From the NCBI RefSeq assembly GCF_012676905.1, contig NZ_CP051428.1:58501-122500 (forward strand): a DNA stretch of 64,000 bases. The letters are read 5' to 3'. The translations under genes and the position numbers were made by a program. This document shows, piece after piece, positions 52,563 to 62,811 of the stretch. The number at the start of each line of letters is the position of its first letter. The stretch's first letter is position 1. Under the pieces are notes generated by a model. The model saw only the letters and a program-made list of their open reading frames with translations. It searched no databases and was not told where the DNA came from. Source of the stretch: Paenibacillus albicereus. GTDB taxonomy: Bacteria; Bacillota; Bacilli; Paenibacillales; Paenibacillaceae.

Positions 52563-53465
52563 ATGAGCGACACGACGAACGATTACCTGGTGCGCGGAAC
52601 GGCATGGGGCGGCAAGATCCGCGTCTTCGCTGCTCGCACGACGGAGCTGGTGCGCGAGCTGCAGCGCCGGCACGGCACGTATCCGACCGCATCGGCGGCG
52701 CTTGGCCGCACGGCGACGGTCGGCGCGATGATGGGCATCATGCTCAAGGGCGAGGAGAAGCTGACGCTCCAGGTCAAGGGCGACGGCCCGATCGGCGCGA
52801 TCGTCGTCGATGCCAACGCCCGTGGCGAGGTGCGCGGATACGTCGACAACCCGCAGGCGCATCTGCCTGCCAACGCGCAAGGCAAGCTGGACGTGGCCGG
52901 CGTCGTCGGGACGACCGGATACGTGCATGTGACGAAGGATCTCGGGCTCAAGGAGCCGTACCGCGGCAGCGTGCCGATCATTTCGGGCGAGCTTGGCGAG
53001 GACTTTACGTATTACTTCGCTTCCTCGGAGCAGACGCCATCGGCGGTCGGAGTCGGCGTGCTCGTGGACGTGGACGGCAGCGTGCTGCACGCCGGAGGCT
53101 TCATCATCCAGCTGCTGCCGGGGCTCAGCGATGCGGAGATCACCCGCCTCGAGCATGCGCTCGGCAACCTGCCGCATGTGACGGCGCTGCTCGACCAGGG
53201 AGAGACGCCGGAGGAGATTTTGCGCTGGGTCGTCGGCGACGAGCTGACGGTGCATGAGACGCTGCCGGTCGGCTTTGCTTGCTCGTGCAGCGAGGAGCGC
53301 GTGGAGCAGACGCTCGTCAGCCTCGGCGAGGCCGAGCTGCGCCAGCTGATCGAGGAGGACGGCCAGGCGGAGGTGCAGTGCCATTTTTGCAATGAAGCGT
53401 ATGTGTTCGATCGGGAGAAGCTGATGCGGCTGCTGCAGGAAGCGACGTCGGACAGCGGCGAATAG
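52563..53465 (+). CDS. hslO: Redox-regulated chaperone Hsp33
   Basis: The 300-residue holdase is inactive when its four cysteines bind zinc and is activated by oxidation plus heat. The ligands are Cys240 and Cys242 (CSC) and Cys273 and Cys276 (CHFC). Family regions are RGTAWGGKIRVFAARTTELV, ALGRTATVGAMMGIMLKGEE and GLSDAEITRLE. It follows coaX as in B. subtilis (yacC). Confidence 0.95.
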   Translation: MSDTTNDYLVRGTAWGGKIRVFAARTTELVRELQRRHGTYPTASAALGRTATVGAMMGIMLKGEEKLTLQVKGDGPIGAIVVDANARGEVRGYVDNPQAHLPANAQGKLDVAGVVGTTGYVHVTKDLGLKEPYRGSVPIISGELGEDFTYYFASSEQTPSAVGVGVLVDVDGSVLHAGGFIIQLLPGLSDAEITRLEHALGNLPHVTALLDQGETPEEILRWVVGDELTVHETLPVGFACSCSEERVEQTLVSLGEAELRQLIEEDGQAEVQCHFCNEAYVFDREKLMRLLQEATSDSGE

Positions 53466-53486
53466 GCGAATCGAGGGAAGCGGAGC

Positions 53487-54464
53487 ATGGGCAGAAACAA
53501 GGCGTTGAAAACGATCATCGGCCTCCAGGCCGTCTGCATGATCGTCATGGCCGCGTTCGTGCTGGCGGAGCGCCTGCAGGGCGAGCCGATCCTGGTGCCC
53601 GCGCAGGCTCAGGTCGACGAAAGCGTCCAGGGTGAGGACGGCGCGGCAGCCGTCGTGGGCAGCGAGCGGATCACGGAGTCGGAGCTGGGGGCGCGGCTGC
53701 GCGATCAGTATGGGGAGAGCGTGCTGCAGACGATGATGATCCGCTCCGCGCTTGACCAGGAAAGCGCCCGAGGCGGGCTGGCCGTGACGGAGGCCGAGAT
53801 CGAGGCGGAGCTGCAGGCGCAGATGGAAGGCTACGGCGACGAGGAAGGCTTTTACCGGGAGATGGCGAGCCAGTTCGGCCTGAGCCGGGACGAAGTGTAT
53901 GAGGAAGCGATGTACCGCCTCCTGTTGGAAAAATGGATGACCAAAGGCATCGCCGTCAGCGACGCTCAGGTGGAGGCGTACCTGCAGGAGCATGAAGCGG
54001 AGCTGCGGCCCGCCCCGCGCGCCCATCTGCGCTGGATCGTAAGCGCCTCCCGCGACGAGGCCCAAAGCCTGCTCGGCCAGCTGGAGGCCGGCGGAGATTT
54101 CGCGGAGCTGGCCCGCATGTACTCGCTCGACGAGGCGACGGCGGAGCTCGGCGGCGATCTCGGCGTCGTCGAGGAGGGCGATCCGTTCCTCGATCCGGGA
54201 GCGGCCGCCGCGGCGTCGAGTCTAGCCGAGGGCGAGATCGGCGGGCCGGCGGAGGTAGCCGGCGGATACGCCCTCGTGCAGGTGCTGGAGCGGGAGTCGC
54301 CGCTTGCGCTGGACGAGCAGGTGCTCCGCTCCAAGGTGCGGCGCCTCATCGCTCTTGACGAGGCAGGCTCGACCAAGGAGGGGGAGCAGCGGCTGCTGCG
54401 CCAATACGGCGCTCGCATCGGCGGCGATGCCTCCCCGCAGCCAGCCCCGTCAGCCAGCGGGTAA
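53487..54464 (+). CDS. yacD: PrsA-like peptidyl-prolyl isomerase (YacD)
   Basis: This 325-residue protein has an N-terminal membrane anchor (TIIGLQAVCMIVMAAFVLAE) without a proper lipobox, a SurA-N-like helical region, and a parvulin domain near 175-275 (HLRWIVSASRDEA, GGDFAELARMYSLDEATAELGGDLG, GYALVQVLERE). It would act outside the membrane in folding secreted proteins, like PrsA but anchored rather than lipidated. Its place between hslO and cysK matches B. subtilis yacD. The function of YacD itself is not firmly known to me. Confidence 0.85.
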   Translation: MGRNKALKTIIGLQAVCMIVMAAFVLAERLQGEPILVPAQAQVDESVQGEDGAAAVVGSERITESELGARLRDQYGESVLQTMMIRSALDQESARGGLAVTEAEIEAELQAQMEGYGDEEGFYREMASQFGLSRDEVYEEAMYRLLLEKWMTKGIAVSDAQVEAYLQEHEAELRPAPRAHLRWIVSASRDEAQSLLGQLEAGGDFAELARMYSLDEATAELGGDLGVVEEGDPFLDPGAAAAASSLAEGEIGGPAEVAGGYALVQVLERESPLALDEQVLRSKVRRLIALDEAGSTKEGEQRLLRQYGARIGGDASPQPAPSASG

Positions 54465-54516
54465 CGGAACGGCGCTCGAATTCGACAAGCGGCCGTCGAG
54501 GCTCTTCATCCCACGC

Positions 54517-54546
54517 TTGACAAGGGCCGAAAGGCCTTGTTAAGAT
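54517..54546 (+). promoter_or_regulatory. cysK promoter with a dyad in the spacer
   Basis: TTGACA (54517-54522), 18 bp, TAAGAT (54541-54546). The spacer and edge form ACAAGG(G)CC-GAAA-GGCCTTGT, an 8-bp dyad with one bulge. It could be an operator or a weak yacD terminator. Confidence 0.55.
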
Positions 54547-54604
54547 AGAACCAGCTAATAACCTACCATTTTAGTCGGAATATAGATGAGGAGGCAGTTG
54601 GACG

Positions 54605-55546
54605 ATGGCCAGAATTGTGCAGAATGTGACCGAACTGATCGGAGATACTCCGCTTGTCCGCTTGAACCGCTTGGTGCCGGAAGGCAGCGCGGAAGTGTAT
54701 GTGAAGCTCGAGTACCAGAACCCGGGTTCGAGCGTCAAGGACCGCATCGCGATCAGCATGATCAACGTCGCCGAAGAGCAGGGCCTGATCAAGCCGGGCG
54801 TCTCGACGATCGTCGAGCCGACGAGCGGCAACACGGGCATCGGTCTGGCCATGGTCGCAGCGGCCAAGGGCTACCGCTCCGTCCTCGTCATGCCGGAGAC
54901 GATGAGCCTCGAGCGCCGCAACCTGCTGCGCGCCTACGGCGCGGAGCTCGTGCTGACGCCGGGAGCCGAGGGCATGAACGGCGCCGTCAAGAAGGCCGAG
55001 CAGCTCGCGGCGGAGAACGAGGACTACTTCCTGCCGCAGCAGTTCAAGAACCCGGCCAACGTCAAGGTCCACCGCGAGACGACGGGGCCTGAGATCGTCG
55101 AAGCGATCAACTCCCTGGACGGCAAGCTCGACGCGTTCGTCGCCGGCATCGGCACGGGCGGCACGATCAGCGGTACGGGAGAAGTGCTGCGCCAGAGCTT
55201 CCCCGACATCAAGATCGTCGCCGTCGAGCCATCCGCTTCCCCGCTGCTGTCGGGCGGCAAGCCGGGCGGCCACAAGATCCAGGGCATCGGCGCCAACTTC
55301 ATTCCGGATATCCTGAACCGCGACATCTACGATGAAGTCATCACGGTCGAGAACGAGGAAGCGTTCGACTACGCTCGCCGCGCCGCCAAGGAAGAAGGCC
55401 TGCTCGTCGGCATCAGCTCCGGCGCCGCCATCTCCGCCGCGCTGCAGGTCGCAGCGAAGCTCGGACCGGGCAAGCGCGTCATTGCGGTCGTGCCTTCCAA
55501 CGGGGAGCGCTACCTGAGCACCGCCCTGTTCAACTTCGAGAACTAA
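54605..55546 (+). CDS. cysK: Cysteine synthase A
   Basis: The 313-residue PLP enzyme makes cysteine from O-acetylserine and sulfide. The PLP lysine is in [14 protein letters not shown] near residue 46, the substrate loop is [13 protein letters not shown], and [15 protein letters not shown] is the PLP phosphate loop. A GAGGAGG site precedes ATG 54605. It lies between yacD and pabB as in B. subtilis. Confidence 0.95.
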   Translation: MARIVQNVTELIGDTPLVRLNRLVPEGSAEVYVKLEYQNPGSSVKDRIAISMINVAEEQGLIKPGVSTIVEPTSGNTGIGLAMVAAAKGYRSVLVMPETMSLERRNLLRAYGAELVLTPGAEGMNGAVKKAEQLAAENEDYFLPQQFKNPANVKVHRETTGPEIVEAINSLDGKLDAFVAGIGTGGTISGTGEVLRQSFPDIKIVAVEPSASPLLSGGKPGGHKIQGIGANFIPDILNRDIYDEVITVENEEAFDYARRAAKEEGLLVGISSGAAISAALQVAAKLGPGKRVIAVVPSNGERYLSTALFNFEN

Positions 55547-55560
55547 TTTTTCTTCCATGG

Positions 55561-55600
55561 CCGCCGGTCCCTTCCCTCAGGAAGGAGCCGGCGGTTTTTT
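55561..55600 (+). terminator. cysK terminator
   Basis: CCGCCGG..CCTTCC-CTCA-GGAAGG..CCGGCGG (55561-55594) followed by six T. Confidence 0.92.
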
Positions 55601-55741
55601 ATGGGAAGGGAAAGCTCGGCAGGACAAGCAAGCAAGTGGCGGCAATAGGCGAGGGCAGTTGAGCCTAGAGGCAAGAGTTGAGACCGAAGAGCGAAGCGGA
55701 ACCGGTTCCCGATCCGCCTCACGAGCTTTGGTCCAAAAGGG

Positions 55742-55770
55742 TTGCTTTTGCGCGAGCGACACGATACGAT
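55742..55770 (+). promoter_or_regulatory. Candidate promoter of the pab/folate operon
   Basis: TTGCTT (55742-55747), 17 bp, TACGAT (55765-55770), 61 nt before pabB. Confidence 0.45.
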
Positions 55771-55830
55771 CAGGCGATAGACCGACAAGACAGACCGACA
55801 AGGAAGAATGGAAGGCGGGTAACGCAGCGA

Positions 55831-57453
55831 ATGAAGGGGATCATCTGCACGTCGTGGGAGCAGTGGCAGGCATGGCGGATAGACGGAACGGACTACGCGT
55901 CGCTGCCGATGCTGGCGCGTATGGACCTGCCGTACGGCGAGGCGCTGCCGGCATCGTGGGAGGCGGCGTGGCAGGAACAGGAGCCGTACTCCATCCTGCT
56001 CGAAAGCGGCAAGACGGGCCGCTACACGTATCTGGGCAGGCAGCCGGCCGCGGTGCTGCGGGCCAAGGGCAGCGAGGCGCAGGTGTGGACGCGCGCCGCA
56101 GCCGGCGGCTATGAGCCGTCGCAGACCATCGCTGCGAATCCGCTGGAAGCGGTGCGGCGCTGGTTGGAAGGGCGCCGCGCCCCCCGTATCGCCGACGGAC
56201 CCAAGTTCGCGGGAGGCATCGCCGGCTACTGGAGCTACGACGTCGCGCGCTCGATCGAGCGGCTTCCGGAGCTGGCGACGGACGACCTGGAGCTGCCCGA
56301 AGCGCTGTTCCTGCAGCTGGACGAGCTGTGGATCCACGACCGCGAGCAGAGCTGCATCTACGCCGCCGTGCAGGCATCCCTGGCAGCGGAGGCAGACGAA
56401 CGCTCGGAGGCTGTCGGCGCAGCCTTCCTCAGGTCCGCGTATGACGCGGCTGCGGCGCGTGCGCTGGAGCTGCTGGAGCAGTGGACGGCCTGGGCTTCGT
56501 CGCCGTCCGCCCTGGAGCGGACCGGCTCCCGGAAGGAGCTGCTGGAGCGGACGGAGACAGGCGGCGCACTGCCGTTTCCGGACGTTCCCGCAGATGCCGG
56601 CAGCCCTTTTCCGCAGGAGCGGTACAAGGATGCGGTGCGTGCCATCCAGCGCTACATCGCGGCGGGCGACGTGTTCCAGGTGAACCTGTCTCTGCGCCAG
56701 CAGAAGCGTACGCAAGCCTCGCCGGAAGAGCTGTACGAATGGCTGCGCCTCATCAACCCCTCCCCGTACATGGGCCTGCTGCGGACGCCGGAATTCCAGC
56801 TCGTCTCCGCTTCGCCGGAGCTGCTCGTCGAGCTCGCGGACGGCAAGCTGTATACGCGGCCGATCGCCGGCACCCGCCGCCGCGGACGCACGCCGGAGGA
56901 GGACGCCGAGCTGGAGCTCGAGCTGCGCACGAACGAAAAGGAAACGGCCGAGCATATCATGCTCGTCGACCTGGAGCGCAACGATCTCGGCCGGGTGTCG
57001 CGCTACGGCACCGTGCGCGTCGAGGAGCTGATGGTCGTAGAACGCTACTCCCATGTGATGCATCTCGTCTCGCAGGTGAACGGGGAGCTCGTGCCGGGAC
57101 TGGACGCGTTCGACGTCATCTCCGCCGTCTTCCCCGGAGGCACGATCACCGGCGCGCCCAAGATCCGCACGATGGAGATCATCGAGGAGCTCGAGCCGGT
57201 GCGCCGCGGGCCGTATACCGGATCGATGGGCTGGATTGACTACAGCGGGGATATGGAATTTAATATTATTATCCGCACGATGGCGGTCAAGGACCGCGTC
57301 GCGCACATCCAAGCGGGCGCCGGCATCGTGATCGATTCCGATCCCGAGCGGGAATACCGCGAATCGATCAGCAAGGCCAAGGCGCTCTGGCGCGCCTTCC
57401 ACTACGCCGCCCTGCACGGGCCGGCACCAATCGACAGGGGGATGGAAGCATGA
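55831..57453 (+). CDS. pabB: Aminodeoxychorismate synthase component I
   Basis: This 540-residue protein, with PabA, makes aminodeoxychorismate from chorismate. Core motifs of the chorismate-binding domain are [38 protein letters not shown] and [18 protein letters not shown] near the C-terminus. Residues 1 to about 200 form the TrpE-N-like region. I chose ATG 55831 since it starts at the family's usual point (MKGIICTSW); a longer frame is open 150 nt upstream. It overlaps pabA by 4 nt. Confidence 0.93.
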   Translation: MKGIICTSWEQWQAWRIDGTDYASLPMLARMDLPYGEALPASWEAAWQEQEPYSILLESGKTGRYTYLGRQPAAVLRAKGSEAQVWTRAAAGGYEPSQTIAANPLEAVRRWLEGRRAPRIADGPKFAGGIAGYWSYDVARSIERLPELATDDLELPEALFLQLDELWIHDREQSCIYAAVQASLAAEADERSEAVGAAFLRSAYDAAAARALELLEQWTAWASSPSALERTGSRKELLERTETGGALPFPDVPADAGSPFPQERYKDAVRAIQRYIAAGDVFQVNLSLRQQKRTQASPEELYEWLRLINPSPYMGLLRTPEFQLVSASPELLVELADGKLYTRPIAGTRRRGRTPEEDAELELELRTNEKETAEHIMLVDLERNDLGRVSRYGTVRVEELMVVERYSHVMHLVSQVNGELVPGLDAFDVISAVFPGGTITGAPKIRTMEIIEELEPVRRGPYTGSMGWIDYSGDMEFNIIIRTMAVKDRVAHIQAGAGIVIDSDPEREYRESISKAKALWRAFHYAALHGPAPIDRGMEA

Positions 57454-58031
57454 TCCTGGTCATCGACAATTACGACTCCTTTACGTACAACCTGGTGCAG
57501 TACCTGGGAGAGCTCGAGCAAGACATCGTCGTCAAGCGCAATGACGAGATCACGCTGGACGAGATCGCGGAGCTTGCGCCGGACCATATCCTCATCTCCC
57601 CGGGTCCATGCACCCCCAACGAGGCGGGCATCAGCCTCGCGCTGATCGATCGGTTCAAGGGCGAGATTCCGATTCTGGGCGTCTGCCTGGGCCATCAGGC
57701 GATCGGACAGGCGTTCGGCGGCGAAGTCGTGCGCGCGGAACGGCTCATGCACGGCAAGACGTCCCCGATCCATCATGGAGGCAAAGGCGTGTTCCGGGAC
57801 CTGCCGTCCCCGTTCACGGCGACCCGCTACCATTCCCTCATCGTGCGCCGCGAGACGCTGCCGGACGAGCTGGAGATCACGGCCGAGACGGCCGAGGGCG
57901 AGATCATGGGACTGCGCCACAAGCGCTACCCGATAGAGGGCGTGCAGTTCCATCCCGAGTCGATCATCACCGAGAACGGCCTTTCCATGCTGCGCAGCTT
58001 CCTGACCGAGAAGACCCCGGCTTCGAAATGA
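57450..58031 (+). CDS. pabA: Aminodeoxychorismate/anthranilate synthase glutaminase component
   Basis: The 193-residue class I amidotransferase supplies ammonia to PabB. Nucleophile Cys79 sits in [13 protein letters not shown]. The oxyanion strand is [12 protein letters not shown], and [11 protein letters not shown] carries the catalytic His and Glu. In B. subtilis this gene also serves tryptophan synthesis; whether that holds here depends on a trpG elsewhere. It is coupled by overlaps to pabB and pabC. Confidence 0.94.
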   Translation: MILVIDNYDSFTYNLVQYLGELEQDIVVKRNDEITLDEIAELAPDHILISPGPCTPNEAGISLALIDRFKGEIPILGVCLGHQAIGQAFGGEVVRAERLMHGKTSPIHHGGKGVFRDLPSPFTATRYHSLIVRRETLPDELEITAETAEGEIMGLRHKRYPIEGVQFHPESIITENGLSMLRSFLTEKTPASK

Positions 58032-58912
58032 AGATCGCTTATAACGGAGCCGTGGTAAGCGCCGCAGATGCCCGCATCTCGGCGTTCGACCACGGCTTTT
58101 TGTATGGCATGGGCCTGTTCGAGACGTTCCGCACTTACGGCGGCAAGCCCTATCTGCTGGAGCGGCATCTGCGGCGCCTCGCCGACGGCTGCCGCGAGCT
58201 GCGCATCCGGTACGTGCCGGACGCGCAGCGGCTGGCGGTGCTGATCCGCCGGACGGCGGAAGCCAACGGGCTGCAGGGCGACGCTTACGTCCGGCTGACC
58301 GTCTCCGCCGGAGACGGCGGTCTCGGCTTGCCGGCGGCCGATTACGAGGCGCCGCAGGAGATCGTCATGGTCAAGCCGCTGCCGCCGGCAGCGCCGCTCT
58401 TGTACGACCAAGGCCGGGAGCTGCGCCTGCTGCGCACTCCGCGCAACACGCCCGAGCTCGCCATGCGGCTGAAGTCGCTTCATTATATGAACAACATTGC
58501 CGCCAAGCGTGAGCTCGCGGATGCGGACGCGGCACCGGGAGCCGAGGGTCTGATGCGGACCGCGGACGGCTGGCTCGCGGAAGGTATCGTCAGCAATCTC
58601 TTTTTTGCGGCAGGTGGTGAAGTCCGCACGCCCTCGCTCGATACGGGCATCCTGGCCGGCATCACCCGGGAGCGGGTGATCGAGCTGGCGCAGGACGCCG
58701 GCTATCCCGTCCGCGAAGGGCGCTGGAGCTGGGAAGAACTGCTTGCGGCGGAGGAAGTCTGGACGACGAATTCGGTGCAGGAGCTCGTGCCGGTCACGAC
58801 GCTCGCCGGCCTGGACGGGAAGCTCGCCTCTCCGCGCGCCGGACGCGCTGCCGGTCCGATCGTCCGCGAGCTGCTGGAGCGGTACCGGGCGGATGCCGGA
58901 TCGCCTGGCTGA
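58028..58912 (+). CDS. pabC: 4-amino-4-deoxychorismate lyase
   Basis: The 294-residue PLP fold-type IV enzyme releases pyruvate to give p-aminobenzoate. Markers are [23 protein letters not shown] at the start and [18 protein letters not shown] with the PLP lysine. [13 protein letters not shown] and [17 protein letters not shown] follow. ATG 58028 overlaps the pabA stop (ATGA). Third gene of the pABA set. Confidence 0.93.
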   Translation: MKIAYNGAVVSAADARISAFDHGFLYGMGLFETFRTYGGKPYLLERHLRRLADGCRELRIRYVPDAQRLAVLIRRTAEANGLQGDAYVRLTVSAGDGGLGLPAADYEAPQEIVMVKPLPPAAPLLYDQGRELRLLRTPRNTPELAMRLKSLHYMNNIAAKRELADADAAPGAEGLMRTADGWLAEGIVSNLFFAAGGEVRTPSLDTGILAGITRERVIELAQDAGYPVREGRWSWEELLAAEEVWTTNSVQELVPVTTLAGLDGKLASPRAGRAAGPIVRELLERYRADAGSPG

Positions 58913-58966
58913 CGCCGAAGCCGGCCCGCGCACCAACAGAAGCCGCGATCGGCGGCGGAGGAGGTT

Positions 58967-59839
58967 ATGCCATTGTACAAAAGACAACTGGAGCATGACG
59001 TTCCCGAGCGGAGCTACGAATGGACGGACGGGACGAGGCTTTCCGTCGGGCGGCGTACGCTCGTCATGGGCATCCTCAACGCGACGCCGGATTCGTTCTC
59101 GGACGGGGGGCGTCACCACGAGGGCGATGCGGCGCTGGAGCATGCCCGGCTCATGCGGGAGCAGGGCGCCGACCTGATCGACGTCGGCGGCGAGTCGACG
59201 CGGCCGGGCTTCACGCCGGTGCCGCTCGAGGAGGAGATCCGCCGCGTCGTGCCGCTGATCCGGCGCCTGCGGACGGAGCTTCCGGAGCTGCCGCTCTCGA
59301 TCGATACGTACAAGCCTGCGACGGCGCGGGCGGCGCTCGAGGCCGGAGCCCATATCCTCAACGATATCTGGGGGCTGCGCCAAGACCCGGAGATGGCGCG
59401 GGTGGCGGCGGCGTTCGACTGCCCGGTCATCCTCAGCCACAACCGCGAGGCTCGCGACTATCGCGATCTGGTGCCGGACGTGATCGCCGATCTGCAGCGG
59501 AGCGTCGAGCTCGCGCTGGCCGCCGGCGTGCGGGAGCGGAACGTCTGGCTCGATCCCGGCATCGGCTTCGCCAAGACGCATGAGGACAACCTCGAGCTGA
59601 TGGGCCGGCTGTCGGAGCTGTCGGAGCTCGGCTATCCGGTGCTGCTCGGCACGTCGCGCAAGCGGTTCATCCGCGATACGCTCGGCCTGCCCGTGGACGA
59701 GCTCGCCGAGGGCACGGCGGCGACGGTCGCGCTCGGCATCGCCCAAGGCTGCCAGATCGTGCGCGTGCACGATGTCGGAGCGATCAAGCGGACGGCCGTG
59801 ATGATGGACGCCATGGTTTACGAAGGGATGGGACGGTAA
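58967..59839 (+). CDS. folP: Dihydropteroate synthase
   Basis: The 290-residue TIM-barrel enzyme joins p-aminobenzoate to the pterin and is the sulfonamide target. It has MGILNATPDSFSDGGRHH, GADLIDVGGESTRPGFTPVP, HILNDIWGLRQDPEM and LLGTSRKRFIRDTL. SD GGAGG precedes ATG 58967. It follows pabC and precedes folB, as in the B. subtilis folate operon. Confidence 0.95.
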   Translation: MPLYKRQLEHDVPERSYEWTDGTRLSVGRRTLVMGILNATPDSFSDGGRHHEGDAALEHARLMREQGADLIDVGGESTRPGFTPVPLEEEIRRVVPLIRRLRTELPELPLSIDTYKPATARAALEAGAHILNDIWGLRQDPEMARVAAAFDCPVILSHNREARDYRDLVPDVIADLQRSVELALAAGVRERNVWLDPGIGFAKTHEDNLELMGRLSELSELGYPVLLGTSRKRFIRDTLGLPVDELAEGTAATVALGIAQGCQIVRVHDVGAIKRTAVMMDAMVYEGMGR

Positions 59840-59843
59840 TCGG

Positions 59844-60230
59844 ATGGATACAATGACACTTACTGGCATGCGGTTTTTCGGTTATCATGGCGTATTTCCG
59901 GAGGAGAACAAGCTCGGCCAGCAGTTCCGTGTCGATCTCAGCCTCAAGCTGGACCTGGAGCAAGCCGCTCGGACCGACGAGCTGGAGCACTCGATCAACT
60001 ACGCCGAGCTGCACGCGGCGACCAAGCAGATCGTGGAAGGAACGCCGTTCAAGCTGATCGAGGCGCTGGCCGGGCGTATTGCAACGGTGCTGCTGGACAC
60101 TTATACTGGCATTAACGAATTGACCGTTCGCGTCACCAAGCCCAATCCTCCGTTCGAGATTTTCTTTGACGGAGTCGTCGTCGAACTGGTCCGAAAGCGG
60201 GATGAGCATGGACAAATCGTTCCCGCTTAG
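59844..60230 (+). CDS. folB: Dihydroneopterin aldolase
   Basis: The 128-residue enzyme cleaves dihydroneopterin. Family signatures are MRFFGYHGVFPEENKLGQQF, SINYAELH and KLIEALAGRIATVLL with the catalytic Lys/Glu context, then VRVTKPNPPF. ATG 59844 is 4 nt after folP, and folK begins inside its 3' end. Confidence 0.95.
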   Translation: MDTMTLTGMRFFGYHGVFPEENKLGQQFRVDLSLKLDLEQAARTDELEHSINYAELHAATKQIVEGTPFKLIEALAGRIATVLLDTYTGINELTVRVTKPNPPFEIFFDGVVVELVRKRDEHGQIVPA

Positions 60231-60786
60231 CGGGCCTGCCGCCGAGGCTTCGCTCGCGACGGCTCACATCGCTTATATCGCGCTCGGCTCCAATCTCGGA
60301 AACCGGAGCGGGATGCTGTTGCGAGCGCTGCGGCTGCTCGACGCCTCGGACGGAATCGACGTCGCGGACGTTTCGGATGCGTACGAGACCGATCCGGTCG
60401 GCTATGCCGACCAGCCGGCGTTTCTCAACATGGCGGCCCGGCTGTCGACGACGCTCGATCCACAGGCGCTGCTGCGGCGGATGCTGGAGCTGGAGCTCGC
60501 GCTCGGCCGGGTACGGGAATTCCGCAACGGTCCGCGCGTCATCGACCTCGATCTGCTTTTATACGCCGATGCCCGTATCCATACCGCCGAGCTCGAGCTT
60601 CCCCATCCGCGGATGCTGGAGCGGGCGTTCGTGATGGCGCCTCTGGCGGAGGTGCTGGAGCGGGATCACCCCCTTCTGGAACGGGCCGAGGCGATGGCCG
60701 AGGCGTCATTACGGGAAGGAAAGGAAGGCATTGCCCGATGGAACACGATCAACTGGCGCAGCGGGTCCGCGCCTTCCGAAAGCTGA
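60208..60786 (+). CDS. folK: 2-amino-4-hydroxy-6-hydroxymethyldihydropteridine pyrophosphokinase
   Basis: The 192-residue kinase activates the pterin for FolP. IALGSNLGNRSGMLLRALR is the N-terminal motif and VREFRNGPRVIDLDLLLYA the catalytic loop with the metal-binding Asp pair. PHPRMLERAFVMAPLAEV follows. The frame is open upstream, with ATG 60202 and 60208 available. I took 60208 because of GCGGG spacing. It overlaps folB by 23 nt and the XRE gene by about 50 nt. Confidence 0.94.
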   Translation: MDKSFPLSGPAAEASLATAHIAYIALGSNLGNRSGMLLRALRLLDASDGIDVADVSDAYETDPVGYADQPAFLNMAARLSTTLDPQALLRRMLELELALGRVREFRNGPRVIDLDLLLYADARIHTAELELPHPRMLERAFVMAPLAEVLERDHPLLERAEAMAEASLREGKEGIARWNTINWRSGSAPSES

Positions 60787-60959
60787 AGGGCTTCACGCAG
60801 CAAGAGCTCGCCGACAAGCTGGACATCTCGGTCGCCGTGCTCGGCTCGCTCGAGCGCGGCACGCGCAAGCCCGAGCCGAAGCTGCTCGCGCGCATCGCCG
60901 ACTCGCTCGGCGTCGATTACGAAGAGTTGACGGCCGCGGCCAGCGGCGGTCTGCGATAG
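60738..60959 (+). CDS. yazB: Small XRE-family helix-turn-helix protein (YazB)
   Basis: The 73-residue protein is almost only one [23 protein letters not shown], then [20 protein letters not shown]. Its gene overlaps folK and precedes dusB, matching B. subtilis yazB. Targets are unknown; autoregulation of the folate operon is possible. Confidence 0.9.
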   Translation: MEHDQLAQRVRAFRKLKGFTQQELADKLDISVAVLGSLERGTRKPEPKLLARIADSLGVDYEELTAAASGGLR

Positions 60960-60975
60960 AAAAGAGGTTGGCAAC

Positions 60976-61971
60976 ATGCTCAAGATAGGCGATATTCAAA
61001 TGAAGAACAACGTCGTGCTCGCCCCGATGGCCGGAGTGTGCAATCCGGCGTTCCGCCTGATCGCCAAGGAATTCGGAACCGGACTCGTCTGCGCGGAAAT
61101 GGTCAGCGACAAGGCGATCGTGCACGGCAACAAGCGCACGCGCGAAATGCTGTTCGTGGATGAGCGCGAAAAGCCGCTCAGCCTGCAGATTTTCGGAGGA
61201 GACCGCGATTCCCTCGTGCAAGCGGCGAAGGTCGTCGACAAGGAGACCAACGCGGACATCATCGACATCAACATGGGCTGCCCGGTGCCCAAAGTGACCA
61301 AATGCGACGCCGGCGCGCGCTGGCTGCTCGACCCGAACAAAATCTACGACATGGTCAGCGCCGTCGTCGACGCCGTCGAGAAGCCGGTCACGGTCAAGAT
61401 GCGCATCGGCTGGGACAGCGAGCATATCTTCGTCGTGGACAACGCGCTCGCCGTCGAGCGCGCGGGCGGCAAGGCGGTCAGCGTGCACGGCCGGACGCGC
61501 GAGCAGCTCTACACCGGACATGCGGACTGGAGCTATATCCGCCAGGTCAAGGAAGCGGTCGGTATCCCGGTCATCGGCAACGGCGACGTGAACACGCCGG
61601 AGGATGCCAAGCGCATGATCGCCGAGACCGGATGCGACGGCGTCATGATCGGACGCGCGGCGCTCGGCAACCCGTGGATGCTGTATCGCACGATTCATTA
61701 CCTCACCCATGACGAGCTGCTGCCCGAGCCCAATGCCGAGGAGAAGATGGAGATCGCCATCCTTCACATGGACCGGCTCATCGCCCTCAAGGGCGAGGCG
61801 GTCGCCGTCCGCGAGATGCGCAAGCATCTGGCCTGGTACCTCAAGGGACTCAAGGGCGCGGCCCGCATCAAGGACCACATCATGGAAGAAACGAGCCGGG
61901 ACGTTATGGTCCGCATTCTCGAGAGCTACATCGAATCTCTCCGTCAGGAAGAGGCGTCGGCGGCGGTCTGA
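60976..61971 (+). CDS. dusB: tRNA-dihydrouridine synthase DusB
   Basis: The 331-residue FMN enzyme reduces uridines in tRNA. It shows [48 protein letters not shown] with the catalytic Cys, [13 protein letters not shown] and [15 protein letters not shown]. It follows yazB as in B. subtilis yacF. A terminator comes next. Confidence 0.94.
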   Translation: MLKIGDIQMKNNVVLAPMAGVCNPAFRLIAKEFGTGLVCAEMVSDKAIVHGNKRTREMLFVDEREKPLSLQIFGGDRDSLVQAAKVVDKETNADIIDINMGCPVPKVTKCDAGARWLLDPNKIYDMVSAVVDAVEKPVTVKMRIGWDSEHIFVVDNALAVERAGGKAVSVHGRTREQLYTGHADWSYIRQVKEAVGIPVIGNGDVNTPEDAKRMIAETGCDGVMIGRAALGNPWMLYRTIHYLTHDELLPEPNAEEKMEIAILHMDRLIALKGEAVAVREMRKHLAWYLKGLKGAARIKDHIMEETSRDVMVRILESYIESLRQEEASAAV

Positions 61972-62003
61972 TCGCCGGCCTTTCGAATCCGGAGCCCGTT
62001 CAG

Positions 62004-62049
62004 GCATCCGCGAGCCCTCCGAGCTACAGAGGCGTCGCGGATGCTTTTT
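62004..62049 (+). terminator. Terminator of the folate-dusB operon
   Basis: GCATCCGCGA (62004-62013) pairs with TCGCGGATGC (62035-62044), followed by TTTTT. Confidence 0.88.
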
Positions 62050-62088
62050 GCTTGGATGAGCGCTGCGCATGGGCGTTATGCGCTTGCA

Positions 62089-62117
62089 TTGACACGCCGG
62101 GAGCAATTGCATATAAT
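62089..62117 (+). promoter_or_regulatory. Consensus sigma-A promoter of greA
   Basis: TTGACA (62089-62094), exactly 17 bp, TATAAT (62112-62117), giving a leader of about 125 nt. This is the best match to consensus in the window. Confidence 0.92.
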
Positions 62118-62249
62118 CTTGCAATATAATCCTGCACCGACTGTTCTTGGGGCCGTCCGGCGCGCGTTTGCGGCCCGGCTACCCCTTTCATGATCTGCAA
62201 GATCCATAGCAGGGTGCCAAGCAAATACGCCACGACAGGAGAATCGGCA

Positions 62250-62726
62250 ATGAGCGACAAAGAAGTGATTCTGACTCAGGACGGACTCAAGAGGCTTGAA
62301 GAGGAACTGGAGAATCTCAAATCGGTCAAGCGCCGCGAAGTGGCCGAGCGGATCAAAGTCGCGATTGGATACGGCGATATCAGTGAGAACTCCGAGTATG
62401 AAGATGCCAAAAATGAGCAAGCTTTCATTGAAGGCCGCATCATTACGCTGGAAAAGATGCTCCGCAACGCGCGCATCATCAACAACGAGGACATCGGCGT
62501 CGACACGGTCAGCGTCGGCTCGATCGTGACGGTCGAGGACCTGGAGCTTGGCGACACGATGGAATACACGATCGTCGGGACGGCCGAGTCCGATCCGCTT
62601 CAGAACAAGATTTCCAACGAGAGTCCGCTCGGTCGGGCGATTCTCGGCAAGAAGAAGGGGACGACCGTCGAGGTAAGCGTTCCGGCGGGCGCGATTCAGT
62701 ACCGTATCGTAGACATCAAGAAATAA
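62250..62726 (+). CDS. greA: Transcription elongation factor GreA
   Basis: The 158-residue factor rescues backtracked RNA polymerase. The N-terminal coiled coil is [18 protein letters not shown] with the tip acids in [20 protein letters not shown], then the globular half ([32 protein letters not shown]). ATG 62250 with AGGAGAA upstream. It has its own strong promoter and a terminator before lysS. In B. subtilis greA is not next to lysS, so this neighbourhood is a local variation. Confidence 0.95.
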   Translation: MSDKEVILTQDGLKRLEEELENLKSVKRREVAERIKVAIGYGDISENSEYEDAKNEQAFIEGRIITLEKMLRNARIINNEDIGVDTVSVGSIVTVEDLELGDTMEYTIVGTAESDPLQNKISNESPLGRAILGKKKGTTVEVSVPAGAIQYRIVDIKK

Positions 62727-62754
62727 GCGGCCCCTACAACCGATCGGCAAGCAC

Positions 62755-62783
62755 AAGCTTCCTAACTGATAGGGAGCTTTTTT
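62755..62783 (+). terminator. greA terminator
   Basis: AAGCTTCCT (62755-62763) pairs with AGGGAGCTT (62771-62779), one wobble, then TTTTTT. Confidence 0.8.
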
Positions 62784-62811
62784 ATGGATAAGGGCAACGA
62801 CAAGGAGATGA

